A stretch of 64,000 nucleotides of DNA from Dipteris shenzhenensis (Eukaryota > Polypodiophyta > Polypodiopsida > Gleicheniales), in the NCBI GenBank assembly GCA_047967505.1, contig CM106539.1; one strand, given 5' to 3'. Below are positions 11,101-20,965 of the stretch, in pieces. The position numbers and the translations under genes were made by a program. Numbering within the stretch: the stretch's first letter is position 1; each line of letters opens with the position of its first letter. Below the pieces are notes generated by a model. The model was not told where the DNA came from. It made no database searches and was given only the letters and a program-made list of their open reading frames with translations.

Positions 11101-11912
11101 CCTGAAGAACCATCGAGTTTTTTGGTAAAGAAAATGACAAAGTGTTGGACCCAGTCTTGTTTGAGCTTCCTACTCAGCAAAACAAATGTGCGGAGTGGAA
11201 GGGAGCGTTCCTTGCCATTCTTTATTCCCAGGATGGTGGATAGAAATTGTGCTGCTTCCTTGAGGTGAGGGTCAAGGATTGTGCGAAGCAAGATGCCATC
11301 TCTATGGATCAGGGTACCCTTGGTGAGGAGAGACTGTACTTCGATAAACTTTGCATCCGCAGACCTTTTAGGGTATTCGCCACCTTGCCTTGGCAGAGAG
11401 AAAGCCCTTTGAATGACTGTACTGTCGAGGATAATGTTCAGTGGGCTCTGCTGTACAGTGATTGTACCGTACTTGCCATCCGTTGCATTGCTGGAGTAGT
11501 AAGAGTGGAGAAAGTTCTTGATGTAGGTGGTCATGATAGGACTATCCTCCAAGGATTTGAGGCTCTCATGCAAATTGCCTAGACCCCGTTGCTCTAAGTA
11601 AGATGTTGCTTCCTGGGAAAGAGCATAAGTCGAGGTGGGTGGCCAGACAAGTTCCAATGATTGGGCCTTGTTAACAGTTGTGCAGGCCGGCTGTGACTGG
11701 GGTGGCATTTGTTCTGCTTGGACATGCACTGAATCTTCTTCGGAGCTATCACTTTGGACCACGAACGCCTGTGGTCTCCGTGGTTGAGAGGATGTAGATG
11801 GCTGCGAACTCTGGAGGGGGTCCCGTGGTTGAGGCGGTGGGCTCTTTCTGCGCATCCTTTTGAGTGGCGGCATCTTTTCTGAACCTGCATCCATGTACAT
11901 GTAGTGTACCAT
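8147..11912 (-). pseudogene. Extra gypsy ORF between pol and 3' LTR, one stop and one frameshift
   Basis: A sense-strand frame of about 1,255 codons sits in the position of the env-like or accessory ORF of Athila and Tat elements. ATG 11912 opens it, but ATG 11873 has the better context and directly precedes a basic cluster (KRMRRK) that may be a nuclear localisation signal. Residues ~75-290 have a pattern recalling the 'putative plant transposon protein' domain of Athila-type elements (IILDSTVIQRAFSLP, then HRDGILLRTIL). A Pro/Glu-rich linker follows, then a long coiled coil (~450-665 and somewhat beyond). The C-terminal half is not recognised. The frame is interrupted by TAG at 9915-9917, in frame on both sides and consistent with CAG to TAG. 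A one-base shift near 8330-8345 moves the protein-like text to a frame ending at 8147. No signal peptide or membrane segment is evident, so a true envelope function is not supported. Confidence 0.8.
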
Positions 11913-12252
11913 TGATCATTACATTGATTGGCATGCCTGTATGACCTTTCTGTGTGTGTGTGGGAGAGAGATCCTTTTTTTTTTTTTTTTTTTTAAATAC
12001 ATCTTTTGAGAGTGTGGAATGAAAGTGTGTTGTACAATTATTCATGCAATCATCTATGTGTCTAAGCGAAAGCGTGTGAGTGCACGTGACCTAGTAGCTA
12101 AGTAGGGACTAACTATATGCTTTTTTGCTGGGATTTTCATAGGGCAGCTAGAACTCATTCACCAATCCTGAGCTCTAGGTAAAATCGATTGAGGCTACCT
12201 ATATGTGCGAAGACGTACATATGCAAGTGAGTGCTCGTGATACAATCTAATC
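11913..12252 (-). other. Pol to extra-ORF spacer with poly-A run
   Basis: The 340-bp spacer has a run of about 21 A on the minus strand (11967-11988), then a pyrimidine stretch and GGATGCAG just before the extra ORF, which could serve as a splice acceptor for a subgenomic message. No gene is seen. Confidence 0.5.
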
Positions 12253-15231
12253 CTAACTAAGGAAGACTTGGTTTCCCAAATCTTCGTTTTTGTCGGGGAT
12301 GGCTCGCGTGTTGATGTAGTAGCGCTTCAGTCGGATCCCGTTTATTGTTGTGTTGAATTGGACTCCATTGAGTGTTTCAAGTAGCACAGCTCCAATGGGA
12401 TTCATCTTTCGTACTCGGTAGGGTCCTTGACCTAGATACTTCAGTTTTCCCTTGTGTACTTTGGCATTGTATAATAGGACTAAGTCGCCTTCCTTGATGT
12501 CTTTAGCTTTCAGATTCCTGTCAAACCATGCCTTTCTTCGACGTTTTTCTGTTGTCATGGCATGATAAGCGACTAGTCTTGTCTCTGTATGCTTTTCCAA
12601 CTGACAGAGCCTTTCTTTCAAGGACTCATGATCACCCATGCGTTCCTGTATTGCGATGCGCAGGCTTGGTATTACAAATTCGAGTGGAACCACGGCTTCA
12701 AGGCCGTACACCAATTGAAAAGGTGTGTTCCCTGTACTGACCTTGAATGTGGTTCTATATGCCCATAAGGCTGCATTCAGTTTCTCTGCCCAATCAGAAC
12801 GCTGTGGTTCTACTACCTTGGTGAGGACATTGCATATGATTTTATTTGTGGATTCTGCTAGTCCATTCCCTTGGGGGTAGTAGGGTGTGCTTTTTCTATG
12901 AATGACCATGAAGCCAGACAAGAGTTCTTGGATTACCTCATTGACAAAATGTGTGCCTCTATCCGACACAATTTCAAGGGGGCATCCGAATCGGGTGATC
13001 ACATGTTCGTACAAGAATCTTGCTGTGCTTTTGGCATCTGCCTTTCTGACTGCCTTAGCTTCAGCCCATTTTGTAAAGTAATCAGTGGCCACAATGATGT
13101 AGCGTGCCTGTGTTCCTTTTGCTGCTGGATGTATGGGACCCACATAATCAATCCCCCATTTTTCAAATGGCTGTTGTGCAACAACTGTTGTTAGGGGATT
13201 GAAGTCTTTGTGTTGTGGTTTAATAGTTCGTTGGCATACATCACAGCCTTTTACATATTCATAGGCATCTGCCCACAGTGTTGTCCACCAGTAGCCTGCG
13301 AGGAGAACTTTTCTTGCTGTGGCTTCCCCTTGGAAGTGTCCTCCTGCAATGCCTTCATGGACTTCACTCAGGATTGGCAGGATCTCATGAGGCATTACAC
13401 ATCTTCTTAATATCTGGTCCTTGCCCATCTTGTATAGTTGTCCTGCAATGAGTTGATATGGTGCAGCCTTTAGAATCAATTTTCTGGCATCTACTGCTTT
13501 CATGTCAGGGGGTGGTCTTCCTACCATCAAGTACCCAATGATATCTCCACACCATTCTGGAACAGCATCTATTTGAAATAGTGTGGCATCTGGTAAGTCA
13601 TCTTCTATTCCAGTGGCTTCTTCTCCTGTCTTGACTCGAGACATGTGATCGGCAATGTAGTGTTGGGCACCTTTGCGGACCACAATTTTGAAGTTGAATT
13701 CTTGCAGCAAGAGGAGCCATCTGGTTATTCTTCCGGTGGTACACGGACGGTTCACAAGATAAAGCAATGCTTGATGGTCGGTGTAGAAGACAAAATCATT
13801 TGCGAGTAGATAGTGCCGAAATTTCTTTACACTGTACACCATTGCTAGGGCTTCTCTTTCTGTGGTTGTATAGTTGATCTCTGCATCATTGAGTTGTCGA
13901 CTGGCGAAGTAGACGGGGTAGTCTTTCTTATGTTCACCCGGTTGACAAAGCACACTCCCAATTGCATACTTGGATCCATCAGTATGAACATGAAAATCAA
14001 TATCCCAATTGGGAGATAGAAGGATGGGTGCTGTGATTAGGCGCCACTTTAAAAGCTCAAAGGCTTGGTCGCACTCTTCGGTCCATAAGAACTCCACTAA
14101 TAATTTGTATAGTGGTCTAGCTATCATGGCATACCGCAATATAAATCTTCTATAATAGCCGGCATGTCCCATAAAGACCTGTACACCTTTGGAATTTGTA
14201 GGAGGAGGCAATTCCATGATGATCTTGATTTTGTCCATGTCAGTTGCAATCCCATGTTGAGAGACGATGTGTCCCAAAACAACTCCGTGGGTGACCATGA
14301 ACTGGCATTTTGTTAGATTTAGGGAGATGCCATACTCCCTGCATTTGATTAGTACTTCTTCCAGACATTTGAAGTGGTCTTGTTTGGTTGAATGGATGCA
14401 CAAATCATCCAAGAACACCTGTAAAAACTTATTCAAAAATGACTTGAAAGCTATGAACATGACTCGCTGGAATGTGGCTGGGGCATTACAAAGGCCGAAT
14501 GGCATGACTCTATATGCAAAAATACCCCATTCTGTAGCAAATGCTGTTTTTGATTGGTCTTGAGGAGCAATTTGTACTTGGTTATAGCCACTGAAGCCAT
14601 CCAAGAAGCTATAAATTTCGGATCCTGCCACCTTTTCCAACACTGTTTCTGTTAAGGGTAGGGGGTAGTGATCCCTAATTGCGGCAGCATTCACATTTTT
14701 CAAGTTTACGCATATTCTGAGCTTCTTGTTGCGTTTAGGTACAATGACAATGGGTGAAACCCAATCAGTGTGCTCTATCTTGTAGATGAATCCGGCATCT
14801 AGGAGTTTTTCCAGCTCATCATAAACCATGGTGCCATATTTAGGATTTGTGCGATAAGGTCCACATACCTTAGGGCGAGCACATTCCCTTATAGGGATCG
14901 TGTGAACTGCCACTTCTGGTGAAATTCCTTTCATCTCTTTGTATGACCATGCTAGGCAGTCACGGTATTCCATTAGGAGTTCTTTGAGTTTGCTTTCATC
15001 TTCTTGACGGAGCTGTTTCCCAATGAAAACCAACTTTTCTTCCTCCCCTTCAAGGGCGAGGTTTATTGTGCGTGTTTTTGCCGGTCCCTCATAGATTGGA
15101 GTTTCTCCAATGCTATCAGTTTCTTGAACTTCAGATTCTCTGATTGGTCTTGGCATTGCTATTGGTGCACTGCCACTCGTATAATTCTTAAAGTATTCCG
15201 GCACTTCTCGTCGGCCTCTGATGGGGTTGAA
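12253..15231 (-). CDS. Gypsy pol: reverse transcriptase, RNase H, integrase
   Basis: The frame is open from 15231 (just after a TAG) to the stop at 12253, about 990 codons; the first ATG is at 15204. Numbering from that ATG, the RT has LDGFSGY at 201-207 and the catalytic FLDD at 264-267. RNase H shows D409 (HTDGS), E449 (TTEREAL), D476 (YTDHQAL) and D519. The integrase has an HHCC zinc region (H616, H623, C654, C657) and the core triad D686 (GIDYVGP), D748 (VSDRGTHF) and E784 (NGLAEST). No chromodomain follows. It replicates element RNA into DNA and inserts the product. The frame overlaps the end of gag-pro by about 70 bases and lies in the -1 frame to it, so expression would need a frameshift or the join is damaged. 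This is the best preserved coding frame in the window. Confidence 0.95.
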   Translation of the reverse strand, partial: FNPIRGRREVPEYFKNYTSGSAPIAMPRPIRESEVQETDSIGETPIYEGPAKTRTINLALEGEEEKLVFIGKQLRQEDESKLKELLMEYRDCLAWSYKEMKGISPEVAVHTIPIRECARPKVCGPYRTNPKYGTMVYDELEKLLDAGFIYKIEHTDWVSPIVIVPKRNKKLRICVNLKNVNAAAIRDHYPLPLTETVLEKVAGSEIYSFLDGFSGYNQVQIAPQDQSKTAFATEWGIFAYRVMPFGLCNAPATFQRVMFIAFKSFLNKFLQVFLDDLCIHSTKQDHFKCLEEVLIKCREYGISLNLTKCQFMVTHGVVLGHIVSQHGIATDMDKIKIIMELPPPTNSKGVQVFMGHAGYYRRFILRYAMIARPLYKLLVEFLWTEECDQAFELLKWRLITAPILLSPNWDIDFHVHTDGSKYAIGSVLCQPGEHKKDYPVYFASRQLNDAEINYTTTEREALAMVYSVKKFRHYLLANDFVFYTDHQALLYLVNRPCTTGRITRWLLLLQEFNFKIVVRKGAQHYIADHMSRVKTGEEATGIEDDLPDATLFQIDAVPEWCGDIIGYLMVGRPPPDMKAVDARKLILKAAPYQLIAGQLYKMGKDQILRRCVMPHEILPILSEVHEGIAGGHFQGEATARKVLLAGYWWTTLWADAYEYVKGCDVCQRTIKPQHKDFNPLTTVVAQQPFEKWGIDYVGPIHPAAKGTQARYIIVATDYFTKWAEAKAVRKADAKSTARFLYEHVITRFGCPLEIVSDRGTHFVNEVIQELLSGFMVIHRKSTPYYPQGNGLAESTNKIICNVLTKVVEPQRSDWAEKLNAALWAYRTTFKVSTGNTPFQLVYGLEAVVPLEFVIPSLRIAIQERMGDHESLKERLCQLEKHTETRLVAYHAMTTEKRRRKAWFDRNLKAKDIKEGDLVLLYNAKVHKGKLKYLGQGPYRVRKMNPIGAVLLETLNGVQFNTTINGIRLKRYYINTRAIPDKNEDLGNQVFLS

Positions 15232-18200
15232 CTAGCCTGAGATGTGTCATGAGTACTGGGTGGCATAGTTGCATTTAGTAATTTGTTAGGCTCTTCCTTC
15301 CTTTCTTTTTCTGAAGTCTCTTGATCGAGCTTCATCCGCACATGTGGCTTATATTTCCGAAACTTCTTACGTTGGGAACTGTGGGGTAACTTTTCCACTG
15401 GTAAGGTGTTTCCAAGTAAGGGTTCATGTGCTGCACATACTCCTTCCAGTCCTTCAGGAGACCATTCAAGAGGCGGTGGTTTTGATTTTGAGGGAACTGC
15501 CTTTGCAAGATACAATTCCACAATCCGTGTTTGGACTCGTTCGAATTCATTGAAGTGCGCGGCCTTGGCTTTTCTGTGATTTCCTCCTGCAGCTTTCTTG
15601 CGGGATCTTCTACTGTTATGCAACTGTGGAGGTTCAACTTTTGGGAGCTCAACTGCCATTAGGGCATGCAGAATGGCTAGGTCATTATCAAAGATTTGAT
15701 CTTCAATTGCAGCATTTGCAGCTTCTGTTTCAAGGTCCCAAGGAAAATCTGAGTCAGCATTGGTATGGGTACCTTCTTCAGGTTCATTATCCCATTCGAG
15801 GTCAGCCATAAAGAAAGGCATCTCTAGATCGATTGGTTCTTCATGCGTCAGTGGAGGATCGACTTGTAGTGCGTTAACATCTATCTGTGAGAAGATGGGG
15901 TCTAATGAATGGCAGTTGTCGATGGTTGCCAATGTTTGTATCCAGTTATTGACATTGCTTTGTGAGTCACCTGCTATGGCATGCTGTTGCAAGGGATCTG
16001 ATTTGCTCGAGATTGTCGTGGAAGATGTGTCATCCAATGCTCTAGGAACAATTGGTTTAATAACTCCTGTCCCCACATTCACCCTGACTGCAGTGTCTCG
16101 ATTCTGGATTGTCAATCTATCCGTTCCCCAGTCATGGAGGACTGATGCTTCCCGTAACCAAGGACGTCCCAGTAAGATTTGATAGGATTTTTTGGGGAGA
16201 TCCAAGATTGTGAATTGAAGGGAAAAGCGGACTCCTGCGATCTTTGTGGACACGCCATTCACTATTCCCAAGGGTTTAGCCCGTGAATCATCGGCAAGGC
16301 ATATGTTGAAATTAGCCTTTTGCATTGGTGGGAGACCCCATTCTTCGTAAAGCTCCTTTGATAGGACATTGACACCTGCTCCACCATCCACTATGGCTTG
16401 GATTTAATTATATGCCTTGTGGATCAAAGGCACAGTGATGTTGCATATGTCATCTTTCTCACCCATCCGCACAGGGATATCATCAATGTCGTTCATAGGT
16501 GGAGGGGGATTTGCGAGTTCAATCCATCCTTTGAAACTCTCCCAGAGATTGGGACAATTTCGTAAGAGGATTCCGATGGGAATGGACACAGGGCAACTCA
16601 GGATGCTAGAGAGTGCAGCTCCTTCAAGTTGACGTGGCGGTACATTCTGTTGTGGAGTTTGTTGTTGGAACAAGGGCTCGAGTACAGTATCAATACTTTG
16701 TGGGGCCAAGTCATGGAGTGGGTCTTGAGCTTGTTTCTGAGCCTCAAATTGAGCTTGTTCATTTTGGACCCATTGCTGAAGTGCCTGAAAACGAGCCTTT
16801 TCCACCTCTGCATTCGGGAATGGAGCTTCTTTTATTCGAGGCTCGGGAGTTGATGTGGATGAACTCGGCTGCTCATTACTTGGCGGAGGTGGAGGCACTT
16901 GTCTCAGAAGTCGCTTCGGTTGGATTGGAATGATAGGTTCCTTCGTGGCCGCTTTCTGTTGGCGTGTAATTACATTGATATGTTGTGACCTTAGACTTGC
17001 TGGACCCAGACTTTGATGGTCCACCCCAATGATGCCGATGGGGACGTCGGGCTTAACCTCTGTTTGTTCTGGGACCTTATTTTTCATGGGACAATCCATA
17101 CAGGCATGTCCTATGCCACAATCTCTACAGAGTGGTTGGAAAGTGGCTGGGCTACCGCGATGAGGGCATTCTGTGATTCTATAATTTTCTCCACAACCGT
17201 AACACTTGATTGGTGCGCAAAATGTGTTGGGTTGCACTTGATTTGCATAGACTGGTATTAAACCCTCTGCACCTTCGACGTAGTACACTGGGTACTCTGC
17301 TTCATACTCAAATAGCGAGTCGACTTCCTCGGCTTGTAATTGATGTATTGGAACTGCCTGAGGAGCTGGATTTGCTGCTCTTGGATACGGTCGTGGATTC
17401 GGATTCCTGAGTAGTTGGGGGACTTGTGTCCGAACGGGTACAGGATTTAGTCTCGGAGCTGGGGGCGCTTGTGCAAGTGCCGGTTGCCTGTATACTGGCA
17501 TGGGTGCCGCTTGGTATTGTGGTGGTCGAGGCGGATTGTTACGCATGTTGAAGATGCAACTGGTCTCATCATGGCCGCCGACGACACAGATATGGCACCA
17601 CAACCGTGGCGGTGGATTTGCTTGTGCATTGATTCTTGCTCTTAGGACTGGGCATTCATTTGCTGTATGATTTGCCAAGTAGTGTGGGCACCAGACATTT
17701 TCTCGCCGTGGATATGTTTAAGTTGGCGGCTGAGACAAGTGAAGTTTTTGATCCATGGCCTGCATCATATCTTCTTTCAGCTTCAAGGTCATGGCCTCGA
17801 GGCGATCTTCATTGGATGTTTCGGCAGTGTCCTTTGATTTATCTTTTTTCGAGCGCTTATCTCGTGTATTTGATTTGGCATCATCACTGCTAGTGTCTGA
17901 ATCTGTCATGCCATCTTCGATGTCAATGGCTACCGCATGAGCAGCACTGAATGTTTCATAGCTACTTATCTTTTTCATATCCTTGCGGATTTTCTTTCTG
18001 AGGCCTGCTATGAACCATGCTGTGAGGTACTTTGCATCTGGGCGTGGGTCACATTTGGCGATCAATCTCTTCATCTTTCCCAGGTATGTGCGTACATCTT
18101 CCCTTTGGCCTTGTTCAATCTTGCTGAGTTGGAGAGCGGGATCATCTTGTAGCCTCTCCGTTTGAAAGCGACGTTTGAATTCGGTTTGAAGTAGGTCCCA

Positions 18201-18491
18201 TGTGGCACGTTCTTCCACAAGAAGGTCAAGGTACCATTCTGACGCCTCATCAGTTAAGGCCATTGGAAACCAAGCCACCTTAGTTTCATGGGATTGATCA
18301 CCACCTGCTCGACATGCGGCATCAAAATGTTGGAGGAAGCGAGCAGGGTCTCCCCTACCATTATATTTGGGAAGTTCCAGTTTTCCCAAGGGGCGTCGGC
18401 CGTGATTGTTGTGATTTCGTCGATTGAAGAAGTTGTCAGCCTCGGCATCGAGCTCGATGTCCCCATCATGCTCAGGACGGCGTCCAGCCAT
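15159..18491 (-). pseudogene. Gypsy gag and aspartic protease, two in-frame stops
   Basis: The ATG at 18491 has good context (AACATGG). Residues ~35-180 form the retrotransposon gag capsid-like domain (LELPKYNGRGDPARFLQHF, ASEWYLDLL). A Lys/Asp-rich region follows, then Cys-rich segments (around 17560-17660 and 17080-17210) that look like modified zinc knuckles. The protease region near 16200-16390 shows DGGAGVNVLS where family members usually have D-S/T-G-A; the Gly in the second position is unusual. The motif ILLGRPWL closes the protease. TAA codons at 17718-17720 and 16404-16406 interrupt an otherwise continuous frame; both fit CAA to TAA. The frame ends at 15159, overlapping pol. Confidence 0.9.
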
Positions 18492-18956
18492 GTTGGGGCG
18501 TGGAGGAGTTAAAGGAAGTTGTTGAACCTCAGGGGGGGATTCGGGGTAGAGGATTGGCGGGGTGTCGTTAGGAGAGTTAGAGTGATGTTAATATGTGTAG
18601 GGACCGTCGTGTTAATAATGTGCCTAGGATTGTCCTACGTGTGTAGGGAAATGTGCCGGTGCAGACGGATCGTTAATCGGAGGTCGCGGCGTGAAAATAC
18701 GAGTGAATTAATGCAAAATGAGGTCCACACGGGGGCGCGAACGAACGTGTGCTAGGGATGCCGAAATGGTGTGCAATGGGCTGGAAAAATACCCCGTAAC
18801 GTGGTGTTTCCGTGTGTGAAATCTGGGTTCAAACGGGGTTCAATTTGGGTCCCAAACGGATGAGTTTCGAGGGGTTAAAGGAGGGGTAAATTTGGCGTTT
18901 TGGGGGGTCCTAATGGTGGTGTGAATGGACTTTAGGTCCAACCAAGGGGTTGAAAC

Positions 18957-19225
18957 CAAGTTGATCTAGTTAGGGTAACTAACTTAGATTTGTCCAGTTT
19001 TTGTAACTAACTAATTTGACTAACTACAGTTAGTTTTTGACTAAAGGTTAGTTGGGCTAACCTAACTGTTAATAACTAACCGATGTTAAACTAACCTAAC
19101 CTAATTACACTAACTAATGTAAGTTAACTAACTAACCTAGTTATCCTAACCTAACTAACCTAACCTAGCTGTAGTTAAGACTAACCTAACTAAGATTAAA
19201 TGTAACCTAGGGTTAGTTTTAGGGT
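18957..19225. repeat. CTAACCTAA/TAACTAACT degenerate tract
   Basis: Degenerate 7- to 9-bp units of TAACTAAC and CTAACCTAA fill about 270 bp and resemble a drifted telomere-like motif. They end at a T homopolymer near 19225-19245. Confidence 0.75.
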
Positions 19226-19254
19226 TTTTTTTTTTTTTTTTTTTTGCTGGTGCC

Positions 19255-20430
19255 TGTGGGGGGGGGGCGTGCCGACGGCGGCGCGGGGGGGGGGGGGGTT
19301 TCGCAGGGGGGAGGTTCGCGCGGGGGGTTGCGCGCAGGGGGGAGGCGTGTGCGCGGGGGGTGAAGGGCGGGGGAAAACGGGGGTGAGGGACGAGGGGGGA
19401 CGGGGGGTGAGGGGCAGGGGGTGATGGTAGAGGGTGAGGGGAGAGAGGGGGCAGGGTTGGGCAGCGAGGGGGAGAGGGGCGGGGTGCGCAGCGAGGGGGC
19501 GGGGTTGGGCGACGGGGGGCGGGGTGCGCAGGGGAGCGGGGTGCGCAGGGGGGCGGAGTGTGCAACGAGGGGGAGAGGGGCGGGGTTGGGCAGGGGCTGC
19601 GCCGGCGGGGTGGGCGGGGTGGCGGGGGCGGGGGCGGCGCGGGGTCGCCGCCGCGGGGCGGCAGGGGCGGGCGCGGGTGGCGGCGCTGTGCGCCGCCGGG
19701 TTGCAGGCGGGGGCGGCGCGTTGCGCCGCCGCGGGGCGATGGGCGGGGGCGGCGTGGGGTCGCCGCCGCGGGGCGGCGGCCGGGGTGGAGGGGCGTGGGG
19801 CGGCGGCGCTGCATGCGCCGCCGCGGGGGCGGGGTAGCGGGGGGTACAGAGAGGGGGGGGTAAGGGGGAGGGTGTAAGGAGGAGAGAGAGGAGAGGGGGG
19901 GTGGAGGGGCGAACGTAAGGGGTGGGAGAGAGAGAGAGAGGAGTGAATGAGAGAGAGAGGGGGTGGGGGAGAACGAGGGGGGAGAGGGGAGCGAGTTGGA
20001 GAGATAGGGGGTGGGGGAGGGGGAGGGGGGAGGGGCGAGGGGGAGGTGGGGGGGAGGGAGAGGGGGAGGGGGGAGGTGGGGGGTGGGGGAGAGGGGAGGT
20101 GGTAGTGGAGGGGGAGGGGGAGAGGGGGAGGTGAGGGGGAGGTGAGGGGGAGGGGGGAGGTGGTAGTGGAGGGGGAAGGGGAGGTGGTAGTGGAGGGGGA
20201 GTGGGAGAGGGGGAGGGGGGAGGTGGTGGTGGAGAGGGGGAGGGGGAGAGGGGGAGGGGGAAGATGAAGGGGGAGGGGGAGAGGGGAGGTGGTGGAGAGG
20301 GGGAGGTGGTGGTGGAGAGGGAGGTGGTGGTGGAGGGGGAGTGGGAGAGGGGGAGGGGGGAGGTGGTGGTGGAGAGGGGGAGGGGGAGAGGGGGAGGGGG
20401 AAGATGAAGGGGGAGGGGGAGAGGGGTAAA
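19255..20430. repeat. 1.2-kb G-rich (plus) / C-rich (element RNA) tract
   Basis: The plus strand is dominated by GGGGGAGGGG runs with GGTGGT interruptions and a GC-rich CGGCGCG core near 19610-19840. Such runs can form G-quadruplexes on the plus strand; the element RNA would be C-rich. A short internal duplication is visible (20201-20270 against 20341-20410). Confidence 0.85.
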
Positions 20431-20945
20431 AGAGCAACAAAAAAAACTGAAAGACGGAAATTGAAAAGCAAGGCGAAGTGGTTACCTGACGCTTTCCAAG
20501 TCTTTCTCGATGGAACGGGATTGTCACGGAACAATGGACGGTGGGTGGAAGGCTAGGTCATTGCTACGAGAAGGGCTCGATGTTACTTACATGGCGAGGA
20601 TAGGAGTAAGGGGGCGGTCGATGGAGAGGGAGGAGTGTCTTGCGTGGGGCTCGGAAGGAGGAAGAGAATGGAGGCAAAAAGTGTGAGATGAAGAATGAGG
20701 GGGGGGTGGAGTAGGTTTTTATAGGTTTGGATTTTAGGTTTAGGGTTTAGGTTTAGGGTTTAACCCTAAACTCTTCCCGAGCCATAACTCTTTATGGAGA
20801 GCTCGGTTTGCCTTTCTGTAAAAAGGTAAAATGATCGTAATTGAAAGCTCTACGCAACCGTGTTCACTACCTAGCCTAATTGTACATCATGTGGCTTTTA
20901 TACCTACCTACGCATGTTTACTCGTCGCTACTTGAGACGCTAGTC

Positions 20946-20963
20946 TCCCCGGCAGCGGCGCCA
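20946..20963 (-). other. Gypsy primer-binding site (tRNA-Asp-like)
   Basis: The minus strand reads TGGCGCCGCTGCCGGGGA two bases after the 5' LTR. It matches the PBS form common in plant Athila/Tat elements, complementary to tRNA-Asp, with one apparent difference. Confidence 0.85.
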
Positions 20964-20965
20964 AA

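Larger units (their letters stand above)
18492..20945 (-). other. Gypsy leader between PBS and gag
   Basis: This is a long untranslated leader of 2.45 kb. Reading left to right it has about 450 bp without clear structure, a CTAACCTAA-type tract, a G-rich/C-rich tract, and telomere-like TTTAGGG units near 20725-20765. The long Pro/Ser-rich reading frames (19155-20534) overlap in two registers and look compositional. A long 5' leader is common in Tat-type elements. Confidence 0.7.

Noticed and set aside
8147-11912. True envelope gene of a retrovirus-like element
   Set aside because: The position fits, but no signal peptide, transmembrane segment or glycoprotein pattern is visible; coiled coil and NLS-like features suggest an internal protein.
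19155-20534. Two overlapping minus-strand frames of about 450 codons rich in Pro and Ser
   Set aside because: They overlap in different registers across a G/C repeat tract in the gypsy leader. No domain is visible, and the gag start is separate.
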